Source: Phycisphaera sp. (GTDB lineage: Bacteria > Planctomycetota > Phycisphaerae > Phycisphaerales > Phycisphaeraceae). From it: a stretch of 64,000 nt of DNA. The notes below the pieces were generated by a model. It was not told where the DNA came from, searched no databases, and saw only the letters and a list, made by a program, of their open reading frames with translations. The position numbers were made by a program, and so were the translations under genes. Below, piece by piece: positions 1 to 8,973 of this stretch (position 1 is its first letter; each line of letters opens with the position of its first letter). The stretch is taken from NCBI GenBank assembly GCA_016125215.1, contig WGMF01000017.1, forward strand, positions 1-64,000. Reading direction: 5' to 3'.

Positions 1-127
1 CCTGAGCAACCGCGTGTTCGAGGACGGGGCTGACATCGATCGAGCCTGCCACGATAGTTGGAACAAACTGACGCCCGAGCGGCTCAAAACCATCACTGCG
101 ACCGAGTGGCTCACGCACGAGAATTAA
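1..127 (+). CDS. IS630-family transposase, C-terminal fragment (cut by window edge)
   Basis: Reading from base 2 gives 41 residues ending at TAA 125-127: LSNRVFEDG..., then ACHDSWNKL and a final TATEWLTHEN. This pattern (LxNRxFxD, then AxxDxWNxL, then a short basic tail with a Trp) is what the C-terminus of IS630-type DDE transposases looks like after the last catalytic residue. The catalytic core lies off the window to the left. The DNA right after the stop contains GGATTGGTATA (131-141), which recurs inverted at 63004-63014 and could be part of the element end. Whether the full element is intact cannot be seen. Confidence 0.72.
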   Translation, partial: LSNRVFEDGADIDRACHDSWNKLTPERLKTITATEWLTHEN

Positions 128-243
128 ATGGGATTGGTATAAGGTAGACCATATGTTAAAGAGCGCGTGACATGAACGCTTATTCAATTGGATGATTGTA
201 GAACCCGGCCCGGTTGGGCTAAAACCACTACGGAGGCATTGAA

Positions 244-1014
244 ATGACAGCAAAGAAAAACTACTCATACTACCTCGCCGCCGCAGTCATTTTGGCCATG
301 GCCAGCTCGGCTCACGCTGCGATCATGGTCACGTCGTCGGATAGCATCGCGACCGGCAGCACCACGATTGCAAGCGGTTCTCTGCCGAATTTCAATCCTG
401 TCGGGGCCGACAAACTGATCTTGACAATTGTTTACGAACAGAATAACAGCGGCGGCACCGTCAAATATGACGGCGACAGCATGGTTCAGATCGCCCAGAA
501 CAACAATCAATGGGGAAACGCTCAGATTTGGTATCTGGACGCATCGAGCGCGACGGGTGGTGCATTCTCCGCGGGTGATCTGGTTCTCACTGGCATGGAT
601 GATAATTTCAACGTCCTCGCGATCATGTCCGTTACCGGCACCGAAGACGGCTTTGTCGCGAAAGCTGACGAGAGCTCCGCAAGCATTAATTTCACCCCCG
701 GAGTTGCTAACGCTCTTGTCGTGTCAAGCTTTTACAACAACGGGACAACAGGCGGTCCAACCGTCAGCGCTCCATCCGGCTCAACATCGCTCATGAGTGG
801 TGCCACTAGTAGTGGTGGTGGTTACCTGTATGGCGCTGCCTATTGGGAAAATCAGCCTGCTACATCGACAACCTACACCTTCAGTGGTGGCAACAGGGAT
901 TCTATGGCCATCGCCTCGTTCGAGCCCGTCATCCCCGAACCCGCGTCACTGGCCCTGCTCGCCCTCGGTGGCCTGCTCGTGATCAAACCCCGCAGTGGCA
1001 GGAATCGCGTCTGA
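244..1014 (+). CDS. PEP-CTERM sorting domain protein
   Basis: This is a 256-residue secreted protein of unknown function. It has an N-terminal signal peptide (residues 1-26, cleavage after AHA), a Ser/Thr/Gly/Asn-rich middle of about 200 residues that looks beta-rich, and a C-terminal sorting tail: VIPEPASLALLALGG, a hydrophobic helix, then a basic end (KPRSGRNRV). In the family this tail is recognised by an exosortase and the protein ends up at the surface or in an exopolysaccharide matrix. A strong Shine-Dalgarno (GGAGG, about 232-236) supports the ATG. A hairpin terminator follows. The mature domain is not recognised. No exosortase gene is in the window. Confidence 0.9.
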   Translation: MTAKKNYSYYLAAAVILAMASSAHAAIMVTSSDSIATGSTTIASGSLPNFNPVGADKLILTIVYEQNNSGGTVKYDGDSMVQIAQNNNQWGNAQIWYLDASSATGGAFSAGDLVLTGMDDNFNVLAIMSVTGTEDGFVAKADESSASINFTPGVANALVVSSFYNNGTTGGPTVSAPSGSTSLMSGATSSGGGYLYGAAYWENQPATSTTYTFSGGNRDSMAIASFEPVIPEPASLALLALGGLLVIKPRSGRNRV

Positions 1015-1036
1015 TGGATTCTCTGATCCTCCTCCA

Positions 1037-1077
1037 CGGCTGGGTTATCCGCTAAACCGGGTTGCTCAGCCGTTTTT
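1037..1077 (+). terminator. Rho-independent terminator after the PEP-CTERM gene
   Basis: CGGCTG (1037-1042) pairs with CAGCCG (1067-1072), with extra G-U/G-C pairs inside, and is followed directly by TTTTTATT. It lies 22 bases past the stop codon at 1014 and separates the PEP-CTERM gene from the prepilin gene. Confidence 0.7.
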
Positions 1078-1116
1078 ATTACACCGGACCACCCCACTTC
1101 CGATCGGACAGGTCCT

Positions 1117-1887
1117 ATGCGTAGAGCGTTTACCTTAATTGAGCTACTCGTGGTGATATCGATCATCGCATTACTCGTGGCGCTCCTGCTGCCGGCGCTG
1201 GGGTCGGCGCGGGAAAAGGCCAGGCGGGTCGTCTGTATGAGCCACACCCGGCAATTCGGCATGGCGACCTCGACTTACCTTCTGGACAACATCAAACGGA
1301 TGCCACGCGGCGCGGAGGGCACCGATTACGCTGGTGATTTCGGTGCCCAAAGCAGGGGCATCCCCTTTGTACGCATGGCGGAATATCTCAACCTCGCACC
1401 GGTCTATCCAAATTACAACAACACCCTGCGAGACAATTACTACAAGTCAAGCGACATCTTCCGTTGCCCGTCAAGGACGTTCGACAAAGACAGGCTTTTG
1501 GACTACTCCGTCAACGCGCTGCATTTCAAGATCTTCTACATCAACGGCGGAAACACGGAATGTGGCTGGAACGGTGGGGGCAAGCCCAATGAGTTCGTCT
1601 GGCCGATCAAATTCGTCAGCGATATGACCAGGACCATCCTCTACGCCGAGAACAACCTCGCCAACTTCCACTATTACAACTCAACCCAGTTCTTCTACCG
1701 GACCCACCTGCCGTGGAACAGCGGTACCCCCAACACCTCGAACAACCTGCGCATGATGGGTTACAACGACGATACGCATAAGGGCGTGATGAACTACACC
1801 GCGTTCGACGGGTCAACACACCAGATCAGCCTGAAGGATCAGAAAGAGTGGCCCAGCAACAACGCCCGGTATACGGGCAACTGGTGA
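1117..1887 (+). CDS. Prepilin-type cleavage/methylation protein with H-X9-DG tail
   Basis: 256 residues. The N-terminus [19 protein letters not shown] is a textbook type IV prepilin/pseudopilin signal: a short basic leader, cleavage before Phe, Glu at mature position 5, then a hydrophobic helix. The end carries [12 protein letters not shown], the H-X9-DG motif typical of the very expanded planctomycete/lentisphaerae/verrucomicrobial pilin-like family (DUF1559-like). Such proteins are presumably processed by PilD and inserted by a type II secretion or pilus-like machine, but the role of most paralogs is unknown. No other pilus or secretion gene is adjacent, so this is an orphan pseudopilin, as is usual for the family. 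Confidence 0.9.
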   Translation: MRRAFTLIELLVVISIIALLVALLLPALGSAREKARRVVCMSHTRQFGMATSTYLLDNIKRMPRGAEGTDYAGDFGAQSRGIPFVRMAEYLNLAPVYPNYNNTLRDNYYKSSDIFRCPSRTFDKDRLLDYSVNALHFKIFYINGGNTECGWNGGGKPNEFVWPIKFVSDMTRTILYAENNLANFHYYNSTQFFYRTHLPWNSGTPNTSNNLRMMGYNDDTHKGVMNYTAFDGSTHQISLKDQKEWPSNNARYTGNW

Positions 1888-2107
1888 ACGAAAGTGCCGA
1901 TGATCCGCTGATTGCTCTGAATGCCCATGTATCCCGTGCGCGCGCCTGAATAGCCTCACATATCCCGAGCGTGGCGTGGAACCTCGAAGCGTCATCGGCG
2001 ATGCACGCGGCGATGTCGACTGGCAATTGGAGAGTCATCCCTGTCATCCATGGGTTGCAGACAAGCCCGACACCGCACGGATGGGATCAAACGCCCGGGT
2101 TGGAAAC

Positions 2108-3466
2108 TCACCGCCGTCTTGACCGCAGCCTCGACCCGAGTGTCTTGCGTGGCAGTGACGAGGGGATTTTTCCGTCGGGGAACATGCGGGCGAGCTCTTC
2201 CTTGGTGTATTCGCCGGCGGCGCTGGTGGGGGCGGCCTGGCGTTCCTTGAGCTTCTGGGCCTGGGGCTTGGCGCGGCGGGACTGGTCCTTGCTCCTGCGT
2301 TCGGCGATGTCCGAGGGGACCGGGCCGGGCGTGAAGTCGGGGTATTCCATCTTCTCGATGAGCGTGCCGGTGAGCTTTTCGATCTCGGTCAGGAGTTGGC
2401 CCTGTTCGGAGGTGACAAAGCTCCATGCGGTGCCCCTTCGCCCCGCCCGCGCGGTTCGGCCGATGCGGTGGACGTAGACCTCGGGGTCTTCCGGCAGGTC
2501 GTAGTTGATGACGTGCGAGATGTGCTCGATGTCCAGGCCACGCGCCGCAAGGTCGGAGGCAATGAGCACGTCGAGGTTGCCGCTGCGCAACGACTCGATC
2601 ACCTTGTTGCGCTTGCTCTGGGGCAGGTCGCCGTGGATCTCGCGCACGGAGATGCCTTTGTCTCGCAGGTATTGCGTGACACGGTGGACGGTCGCCTTGG
2701 TCCGACAGAAGACGAGGGTCGTGCCCGGTTGCTCGTGACGCAAGAGGTGCAGCAGCAGAGTCTTCTTGTCCCACGGTTCGACGGGCAGGTGTTTCTGGTC
2801 CACGAGCGAGACGGTGAGCGAACCCGAGTGGCTGACGATCTTGACGGCATCGGGTTGCATGAACGACCGCGCGAGGCGTTCGATCTCGTCGCTGATCGTC
2901 GCGGAGACGAAGATCGTCTGGTGGTCGCTGCGGACGAGCTTGAGGGTCTTGCGGATGTCGTCGCGGAAGCCGATGTCGAGCATGCGGTCGACCTCGTCGA
3001 GCACGGCGAAGCGGACGTTGTTGAAGTGGATCTCGCCCCGGCTCTGCATGTCCATCACGCGACCGGGTGTGCCGACCATGATGTGAGCACCGCCCTGGAC
3101 GCTCTTGATCTGGTGCCGCATCGATTCGCCACCGATGATGCAGACGCTCTTGATCGTCGTGTGCTTGCCCAGCTCGGCCAGCTCGGCGGCGACCTGCACC
3201 GCCAGCTCGCGCGTGGGCACAAGGATCAGGGCCTGCATCGGGATGCTGGGGTCGGCCAGGTGGAGGATGGGTAGGCCGAACGCGGCGGTCTTGCCCGTGC
3301 CGGTCTTGGCCTGCCCGATCACGTCTCTGCCCGCCAGCGCAGCGGGGATCAGGTCCTTCTGGATGTTCGTCGGGTGGACGAAGCCGGCCTCGGTGACGCC
3401 CTTGAGGACATCGGGTTTGAGGCCCAACTGGTCGAACCGTAAGGATTCGTCGAAAATCTCGCTCAT
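2108..3466 (-). CDS. DEAD-box ATP-dependent RNA helicase
   Basis: 452 residues, starting at MSEIFDESLRFDQLGL. Motifs in order: Q motif (GFVHPTNIQ), motif I AKTGTGKT, Ia PTRELAVQ, GG, GTPGR, motif II as DEVD rather than DEAD, SAT, the C-terminal RecA domain with FCRTKATVHRV, SDLAARGLDIEHISHVINYD, and HRIGRTARAGRRG. The short basic tail (RRSKDQSRRAKPQAQK...) resembles RhlE/CsdA-type helicases that act in ribosome assembly or mRNA decay. The reading frame stays open upstream to 4006 but that part is antisense to alr and not helicase-like, so I place the start at 3466. Divergent from alr. Confidence 0.93.
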   Translation of the reverse strand: MSEIFDESLRFDQLGLKPDVLKGVTEAGFVHPTNIQKDLIPAALAGRDVIGQAKTGTGKTAAFGLPILHLADPSIPMQALILVPTRELAVQVAAELAELGKHTTIKSVCIIGGESMRHQIKSVQGGAHIMVGTPGRVMDMQSRGEIHFNNVRFAVLDEVDRMLDIGFRDDIRKTLKLVRSDHQTIFVSATISDEIERLARSFMQPDAVKIVSHSGSLTVSLVDQKHLPVEPWDKKTLLLHLLRHEQPGTTLVFCRTKATVHRVTQYLRDKGISVREIHGDLPQSKRNKVIESLRSGNLDVLIASDLAARGLDIEHISHVINYDLPEDPEVYVHRIGRTARAGRRGTAWSFVTSEQGQLLTEIEKLTGTLIEKMEYPDFTPGPVPSDIAERRSKDQSRRAKPQAQKLKERQAAPTSAAGEYTKEELARMFPDGKIPSSLPRKTLGSRLRSRRR

Positions 3467-3595
3467 AGAGTGGTACTTCGTGCGATAGACTTGGTGGTGT
3501 CCGTTTCCGCCCTCTGTGTGTCCGTCTCTATCGCAGAGATGACCGCCGAGCAGAGCGATTGATTCTAGAATGCCACGCTTGCCGATACAAATGGG

Positions 3596-4855
3596 ATGAA
3601 GCCCCCCACCCTCAGCGCGTCGTCGATCAGCAGGACAGGCATGAACGAAACTCGCCCCGAACCGACCGCGAGTGGCCCCGTGGCCAGCCGACTGGAAATC
3701 GACCTCGAAGCGCTCGACCACAACGTCGCCGCGTGGCGAAAACACCTCCACCACGGACCAAACCCCACACGCATCTGTGCCGTCATCAAGGCCGACGCCT
3801 ACGGCCTGGGCGTGCTGCCCATCGCACGCAGGCTCGATTCCCTGGGCGTTGAGATGTTCAGCGTCTACGGCCTGGACCAGGCGTTGACGTTGCTGCGCGA
3901 CGGCCTGCGAACACCGATCCTGCTTCTGATCCCACAGGAATACTTCAACGGCGACCCGGTCGTGCAGGCGGCGCTGCGCGAGCAACGACTGCAACCGAGC
4001 GTGCACGACATGACGCAGCTACGCAGCCTCAACAGGCTCGGCGAAAAACTCGGCGCGAAAGTGGGCGTCCATCTTTACATCGACACGGGCATGAGCCGGG
4101 GCGGCTTCTCGGTTGACCAGGTCGGCCAGGTCCTGCGCGAGTTGCCCAACATGCGAAACCTGAACCTCACAGGCCTCTACACCCACTTTGCCACCAGCGA
4201 CAGCAACACCGCCTACCTCGATGAGCAGCACCGGCTGTTTGTCAACGCCATCGAAGAGCACCGTGACGTGATCCCGCAGTCCACGCTCATCCACGTTGCC
4301 AACACCTGCGCCGCAGCCCGGGGCACGCAATACCACCACGACATGGTGCGCATCGGCCTGGGCCTGCTGGGCTTCGGTCCCGACCTGATGACCGACAGCG
4401 CCCCGGCCCACAACACCCCCTCGCTCAAGCCCGTGATGCGCTGGGTCAGCGACATCCGCCATATCCATGCCCACCTGAAAGGCGAAACGGTGGGTTACAA
4501 CCGCACACACACGCTCGAACGCGACAGCGTGCTCGGGTTGGTCCCCGTCGGCTACGCGGACGGCTACCCCGTCGCACTCTCCAACCGCTCTATGGTCAGG
4601 GTCTTCGTGCCCGGCGAACGCACGCCCTCCTTTGCCCCCGTGCTCGGCCGCGTGAGCATGGACCAGGTCGTCATCGACCTCACCGACGTTGCTACCCACG
4701 ACCCGCAGACGCTGAGGCACGCGGCGGTCGAGTTGATCTCGAACACGCCCGACACGCCCACCTCGCTCCCGACGCTTGCGGATCAAGCGCAGACGCATTG
4801 TTACGAACTGCTCTGTCGAATCTCAAACCGGATCGAACGAATCTACCTCGGTTAA
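3596..4855 (+). CDS. alr: Alanine racemase
   Basis: 419 residues. PLP-dependent interconversion of L- and D-alanine for peptidoglycan. The PLP lysine is in AVIKADAYGLG (K65 from this start), the second catalytic base Tyr is in ETVGYNRTH, and the conserved VGYADGYPVALSNR and GRVSMDQVVIDLT segments of the C-terminal beta-domain are present. Length is slightly above the usual 360-390 because of about 30 extra N-terminal residues; an internal ATG at 3641 (MNETRPEP) would give 404 residues and is an equally good start. It shares a 130-base divergent intergenic region with the helicase and is followed 21 bases later by the VOC gene. Confidence 0.94.
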   Translation: MKPPTLSASSISRTGMNETRPEPTASGPVASRLEIDLEALDHNVAAWRKHLHHGPNPTRICAVIKADAYGLGVLPIARRLDSLGVEMFSVYGLDQALTLLRDGLRTPILLLIPQEYFNGDPVVQAALREQRLQPSVHDMTQLRSLNRLGEKLGAKVGVHLYIDTGMSRGGFSVDQVGQVLRELPNMRNLNLTGLYTHFATSDSNTAYLDEQHRLFVNAIEEHRDVIPQSTLIHVANTCAAARGTQYHHDMVRIGLGLLGFGPDLMTDSAPAHNTPSLKPVMRWVSDIRHIHAHLKGETVGYNRTHTLERDSVLGLVPVGYADGYPVALSNRSMVRVFVPGERTPSFAPVLGRVSMDQVVIDLTDVATHDPQTLRHAAVELISNTPDTPTSLPTLADQAQTHCYELLCRISNRIERIYLG

Positions 4856-4876
4856 CGTGCCCGTTATGATGGGGGG

Positions 4877-5293
4877 ATGATTAAACAACTCGCCCACGTC
4901 TGCATCGGATGCACCGACCTCGACGCAGCCACCCGTTTTTACTGCGACTGTCTCGGGTTCACGCGCGTGTTCGACTTTGTCAAAGACGAAAAGACGATCG
5001 GCTTCTACCTCGGCGCGGGGGGCAATACCTACATCGAGTTTTTCAAGGCCGACTCCGTGCCCGACACCGCAAGCCCGATACGCCACCTCTGCCTCGAAAC
5101 CGACGACATCGACGCGGTCATCGCACAACTCCACAAGTACGGCTACCACACCGGCCCGAAAAAAGTCGGCGGCGATCAGTCCTGGCAGGTCTGGGTCAGC
5201 GACGCGCCCGACCACGTCAAGATCGAGTTCCACCAATACACAGACCAAAGCTCACAACGCACCGGCAAGACCTGCTATGTCAACTGGAAGTGA
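4877..5293 (+). CDS. VOC (glyoxalase/bleomycin-resistance fold) protein
   Basis: 138 residues, one VOC unit with two beta-alpha-beta-beta-beta modules. The start MIKQLAHVCIGCTDLDAATRFYCDCLGF and the later IRHLCLETDDIDAVIAQL are typical of lactoylglutathione-lyase-like proteins. Candidate metal ligands are His8, Glu in YIEFFKA, His in IRHLCLE and Glu in VKIEFHQY, which matches the 2-His/2-Glu glyoxalase I layout. True glyoxalase I is longer in the middle, so the substrate is uncertain. The gene follows alr by 21 bases and probably shares its transcript. Confidence 0.85.
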   Translation: MIKQLAHVCIGCTDLDAATRFYCDCLGFTRVFDFVKDEKTIGFYLGAGGNTYIEFFKADSVPDTASPIRHLCLETDDIDAVIAQLHKYGYHTGPKKVGGDQSWQVWVSDAPDHVKIEFHQYTDQSSQRTGKTCYVNWK

Positions 5294-5338
5294 GGCTTGT
5301 GATGACTCGCACAAGCCACCATGCCCCGGTTGCGACCC

Positions 5339-6040
5339 TCACCCCGCGATCTTCTTTGCCTCCGCCACCAGCACGTCGCCGTCTAGCCGGGTCTTGTAAT
5401 CCGGGTCGCTGTGGACGTAACGCACTACACCCTGTGAGTCGACAATCACCACCGCGGGCACGGGGAGCACGGGACCCGTCGCACCGGGGGGCGTGACAAG
5501 AGGAATCTGGTATTGCTCGTACTTCGCAAGCGTGGCCGGGTCGAGATAAAACGCCAGCCCGAGCTTGCGGATGAAAACCATGTCGCGGTCCGAGAGCAAC
5601 TGGTAATCGAGCTTGTCGTTCTGGACAGTGGGCTGCAACGCATCCGGGGTGTCGGGGCTGACCGCCACGACCTTGAACCCCATCTTGACCAGCTCCGGCT
5701 CAACACGGCCCACATCGCTCAGATGCTTGTTGCAATAGGGGCACCACCCGCCGCGATAAACAATCACGACCGTAGGCTGGCCTTTCACCATCGCCGATAC
5801 CTCCACGGGTTTCCCGTCGGGCTGCACGAGCGTGGCTCCGGGTAACTCGGTCCCCGCAGAGATCGGCTTGATTTTCTCGGGCGAATCGGCGATCCCAAAC
5901 TGCATGGGCTGACCCGATGCAGCCGGTGTAACAGTCTGACTTGCTTCCGAACCCCCGCCCCCCGAAACCGGGCACGAACCGCCGCAGCCGATGAGGAAGT
6001 ATGAAAACAGAGCAAGCGCGGGATAAATGATCATTCGCAT
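5339..6040 (-). CDS. Peroxiredoxin/AhpC-TSA-like lipoprotein
   Basis: 233 residues. The start at 6040 is chosen because GGAAGGA sits 8 bases upstream and it begins a lipoprotein signal (MRMIIYPALALFSYFLIGCGG, lipobox LIGC). After a Gly/Ser-rich linker comes a thioredoxin fold with VIVYRGGWCPYC, that is a CxxC in the position of peroxiredoxin-like AhpC/TSA proteins, followed by VVAVSPDTPDAL and a late cis-Pro region (VPAVVIVDSQG). It is predicted to be membrane-anchored in the periplasm and to reduce peroxides or disulfides. The frame is open further upstream to 6244, but that part overlaps the glycosyltransferase gene and lacks a signal. Confidence 0.85.
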   Translation of the reverse strand: MRMIIYPALALFSYFLIGCGGSCPVSGGGGSEASQTVTPAASGQPMQFGIADSPEKIKPISAGTELPGATLVQPDGKPVEVSAMVKGQPTVVIVYRGGWCPYCNKHLSDVGRVEPELVKMGFKVVAVSPDTPDALQPTVQNDKLDYQLLSDRDMVFIRKLGLAFYLDPATLAKYEQYQIPLVTPPGATGPVLPVPAVVIVDSQGVVRYVHSDPDYKTRLDGDVLVAEAKKIAG

Positions 6041-6144
6041 CGCAAGAGTCCTTCCGATCATTCGGTGAGGCGTGGCATCCATTGCACAACGTACCCCGGT
6101 TAACTGAGGCGCGGGGGGGATTATTCCCCGAACCGTCACCCGGT

Positions 6145-7785
6145 TTATTCGTATCTCGACAACGGCGTGATATGATCGATCGCGTAGACCCTGGCCTCGG
6201 CGTCGAGAACACAGATCGACTTGCCCGGCCATAACCCCTGCCACAGCTCAAGCTCACCGCCGATCATCACCGTTGGCCGACCGTTCATCGAGGCGCGTGT
6301 CAGGTCGGTGTCCTCAAAAAAATCATACGCACTCGTCCGACTCCCGAACCACCCCGCCCCCGACGCGACGATCGGCTTGCCCGGCAGGTAGTACGCCATC
6401 GCGCTGGCCATGTGGTAGTTGTCCGTCACGATGAGCAGGTCCGTGTGGGCTTCACGCAGGGGGCTAATCAACTGTTGTACCTGCTCCGCACGGCGCGCGT
6501 TCTCGTTCAGGCGTTCGAGCAGACGGATGTTCATCGCCCCGGGAAGATAAAACAGCACCGGCAACAGCAAAACCAGCACGCCACAGGCACACCCCACCGC
6601 GACGTACCAGTCCCAGCAAACCTGAAACACCGACTCGGGCTTGCGACGCAAAAAACCCTCTTTCGGTCGGGGTTCGGGCATCGCCAGCCAGTGCGCCACT
6701 CGGTCACGCTGCTCGGATAGCTCCCGCACCGCAACGCAACCGGCCCACGCCAAGAGCGGCAACACCCCCGCCCACGGCCAGTTGGCCAACACCTGACGCA
6801 TGAAACTCACAACAAGATAGAACCCCAGCACGCTCACGCTCGTCCACACCACAAACGCCCGACCCGCCGCGTCACCCCCCGACCGCCCACGCAACAACGC
6901 GTAACCCATCACCACCGCCCCGAACACACCCGACAACCCCACCAGCACCAGCACGTAATCCAGCACCCAGTAAAGCGTGAACGTGCGCGGCGAATCACTG
7001 ACCGCATCACCGCCCGGCGCGTGGACATACCCGAGCAGGTGTCGGAGCGTCGGATAGCTGTGCTGGTGGTTCCAGATCAAAATCGGACCGATGGCCACGA
7101 AGAAAAACGCCAACGCCAGCAACACATCACCCACACGACAGCGCCTGATTGCCCTGCGCTTGTGGATGTAGAACGCAAGCAACCCCGGCACGACAAGCAG
7201 GCAGGTGAACTTGAAAAGCACACCGACACCGACCGCCAGACCCAATCCCGCCATCGGTATGGCCGCCCCGCGTCCCTCCGTCATCGCACGGTACGCACGC
7301 CAGCCGGCCCAGCACGACAGGGCGTAACACATGAATAGAGGCGGGTCGGTCGTGGCAAAGTCCGAGATCACCGTAAAGAACGGCAAGAGACAAAAAGCAG
7401 CCGCGGCAAAGAAGCCGGCGCGGTCGTCACCCCCCGAGAGGTCTCTTGCCAATCCCGCCAGCGCCAGGGCTGTGATGGCGCTGAACACAGCCGAGGGCAA
7501 TCGCACCGCCCACTCGCCATCGCCGAACACCGTTGTCGAAGCCGCGATCGCCCACGCCACGCCCGGCCCCTTGGTGTAGTAACACAGCGACGGCCTGCGC
7601 GACCAGTCCCAATACTGCGGCTCCTCGCTCGAGAGGTCGGCTGGATTGAAGAACACCTGGTAAACCAAGCGCACCACGAACACCGACAGCACGAGCACCC
7701 ACGTCGCACGCCCCCGAAAAGCTCGGCCGGCCCATGCAAAGTGCTCACGCGGCTTGGTCTGCGGGGTGTCCGGGGTCTGTCTCAC
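6145..7785 (-). CDS. ArnT/PMT-like GT-C glycosyltransferase (family 39 type)
   Basis: 546 residues, about 10-12 predicted membrane helices. The N-terminal acidic loop after TM1 reads LSSEEPQYWDWSRRPSLCYY, corresponding to the D/E-E-x-Y-Y-W-x-W-S signature of ArnT-like glycosyltransferases that use polyprenyl-phosphate sugars; the second acidic site is FATTDPPLFM. A C-terminal soluble part of about 130 residues carries VSGA-like and TVMIGGELELW segments. It probably adds a sugar to lipid or protein at the outer face of the inner membrane. It lies 12 bases from the aminotransferase gene upstream and close to the redoxin downstream, so the three may share a transcript. Confidence 0.85.
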   Translation of the reverse strand: MRQTPDTPQTKPREHFAWAGRAFRGRATWVLVLSVFVVRLVYQVFFNPADLSSEEPQYWDWSRRPSLCYYTKGPGVAWAIAASTTVFGDGEWAVRLPSAVFSAITALALAGLARDLSGGDDRAGFFAAAAFCLLPFFTVISDFATTDPPLFMCYALSCWAGWRAYRAMTEGRGAAIPMAGLGLAVGVGVLFKFTCLLVVPGLLAFYIHKRRAIRRCRVGDVLLALAFFFVAIGPILIWNHQHSYPTLRHLLGYVHAPGGDAVSDSPRTFTLYWVLDYVLVLVGLSGVFGAVVMGYALLRGRSGGDAAGRAFVVWTSVSVLGFYLVVSFMRQVLANWPWAGVLPLLAWAGCVAVRELSEQRDRVAHWLAMPEPRPKEGFLRRKPESVFQVCWDWYVAVGCACGVLVLLLPVLFYLPGAMNIRLLERLNENARRAEQVQQLISPLREAHTDLLIVTDNYHMASAMAYYLPGKPIVASGAGWFGSRTSAYDFFEDTDLTRASMNGRPTVMIGGELELWQGLWPGKSICVLDAEARVYAIDHITPLSRYE

Positions 7786-7797
7786 GCTGGAAGACTA

Positions 7798-8946
7798 TCA
7801 CACAGCCGCGGGCAAGGCATCGATGAGATGGTCGATCTGGTCCGGGGTGTTGTAGAAGTGCGGGCTGGCACGCAGCCGACCCTCGCGCAAGACGATCACG
7901 ATGTTTTGTGATTCGAGATCGTGTACGATCCTGTGGGGGTCGAGTTTCCCGGGTGGGACGAAGGTCACGATCCCGCTCTTTTCACTTGAAATATCGCGCG
8001 GGCTGAACACGCTGTAACCCCTGCGCCGCAGGCCATCACACAATCGATCCGTCAGCGCTTCGACACGCGCCCAGATTTGATCCAGCCCGATGTCGAGCAA
8101 CATCTCCAGACTCGCGCCCAGACCGAGGATGCCCGGGATGTTGTAGCTGCCCGGCTCAAAGCGTCGCGCGTCGGGCTGGAACTGGAATTGATAATTCCCG
8201 TAGTCGCTGGCGTTGACCATGTTCATCCAACCGACGACCGCGGGGTGCAGTTCTTCGCACAAATCCTTTCGGCAATAAAAAATTCCACAGCCCTCCGGCC
8301 CGAGCATCCACTTGTGCCCGTCAGCCGAAAGAAAATCCACGCCCATCTCACGCACGCTCACGGGCATCACGCCCAAACTCTGGATCGCGTCCAGGCAGAG
8401 ATACCCCCCCTTCTTGTGGACCACCTCTGAAATCGTCCGGGGGTCGATGCGGTGGCCGCTGGCGAATTGAACGTGTGACAGCGAGACCACACGCGTCCTG
8501 TTCGTCACGGCTTCGATCACGTCGCGCTCGTGGATGCGCCCGTCGGGCCTCTGCGGGACCTCGACGAGACGCACGCCAAACCGCTTGAGGTCCTCCCACG
8601 GATAACGGTTGGCGGGGTACTCGGCATCCGTGATGACCACCTCGTCGCCCTCCTGCCAGGTCAGGCCCCGCGCCACCAACGCGATCCCCGTCGAGGTGTT
8701 GGGCACAAACGCAATCTCTCCGCCGCTCCCGGATGTTTCCCCCGCGTCGATCAGGTGTGCAGCCAACTGTTTGACTTCGAGTGCCCTTCGGTACCAGCCG
8801 GCGTTGACGTAAGCCTTCTCACTGGCCTGCTGCGCGTATAGCCGCATCGCCCGTGCCGCCGGCCCACTGATCGGCGCGACGCCGGCGTGATTGAAAAAAT
8901 CAAGCTTGCCGAGGATGGGGAAATCCGCTTCGCTGATCCGGGTCAT
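7798..8946 (-). CDS. Class V aminotransferase (cysteine desulfurase / isopenicillin-N-epimerase-like)
   Basis: 382 residues, PLP fold type I. The PLP Schiff-base Lys is in LSADGHKWMLGPEGCGIFY, preceded by LCLDAIQSLG (Asp contacting the pyridine nitrogen) and VSLSHVQFASGHRID. These are features of the SufS/isopenicillin epimerase group. The mobile Cys loop of true cysteine desulfurases is not evident: the C-terminal region reads ISSEKSGIVTFVPPG. I therefore think it acts on an amino-group or Cα-epimerisation substrate rather than delivering sulfur, but the substrate is unknown. Downstream 12 bases is the ArnT-like gene. Confidence 0.85.
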   Translation of the reverse strand: MTRISEADFPILGKLDFFNHAGVAPISGPAARAMRLYAQQASEKAYVNAGWYRRALEVKQLAAHLIDAGETSGSGGEIAFVPNTSTGIALVARGLTWQEGDEVVITDAEYPANRYPWEDLKRFGVRLVEVPQRPDGRIHERDVIEAVTNRTRVVSLSHVQFASGHRIDPRTISEVVHKKGGYLCLDAIQSLGVMPVSVREMGVDFLSADGHKWMLGPEGCGIFYCRKDLCEELHPAVVGWMNMVNASDYGNYQFQFQPDARRFEPGSYNIPGILGLGASLEMLLDIGLDQIWARVEALTDRLCDGLRRRGYSVFSPRDISSEKSGIVTFVPPGKLDPHRIVHDLESQNIVIVLREGRLRASPHFYNTPDQIDHLIDALPAAV

Positions 8947-8973
8947 CGCCCCACTTTACCCGATCAACTCGCC

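Noticed and set aside
3467-4006. N-terminal extension of the DEAD-box helicase frame to 632 residues
   Set aside because: The added part is antisense to alr and has no helicase sequence. The family start MSEIFDES at 3466 is normal.
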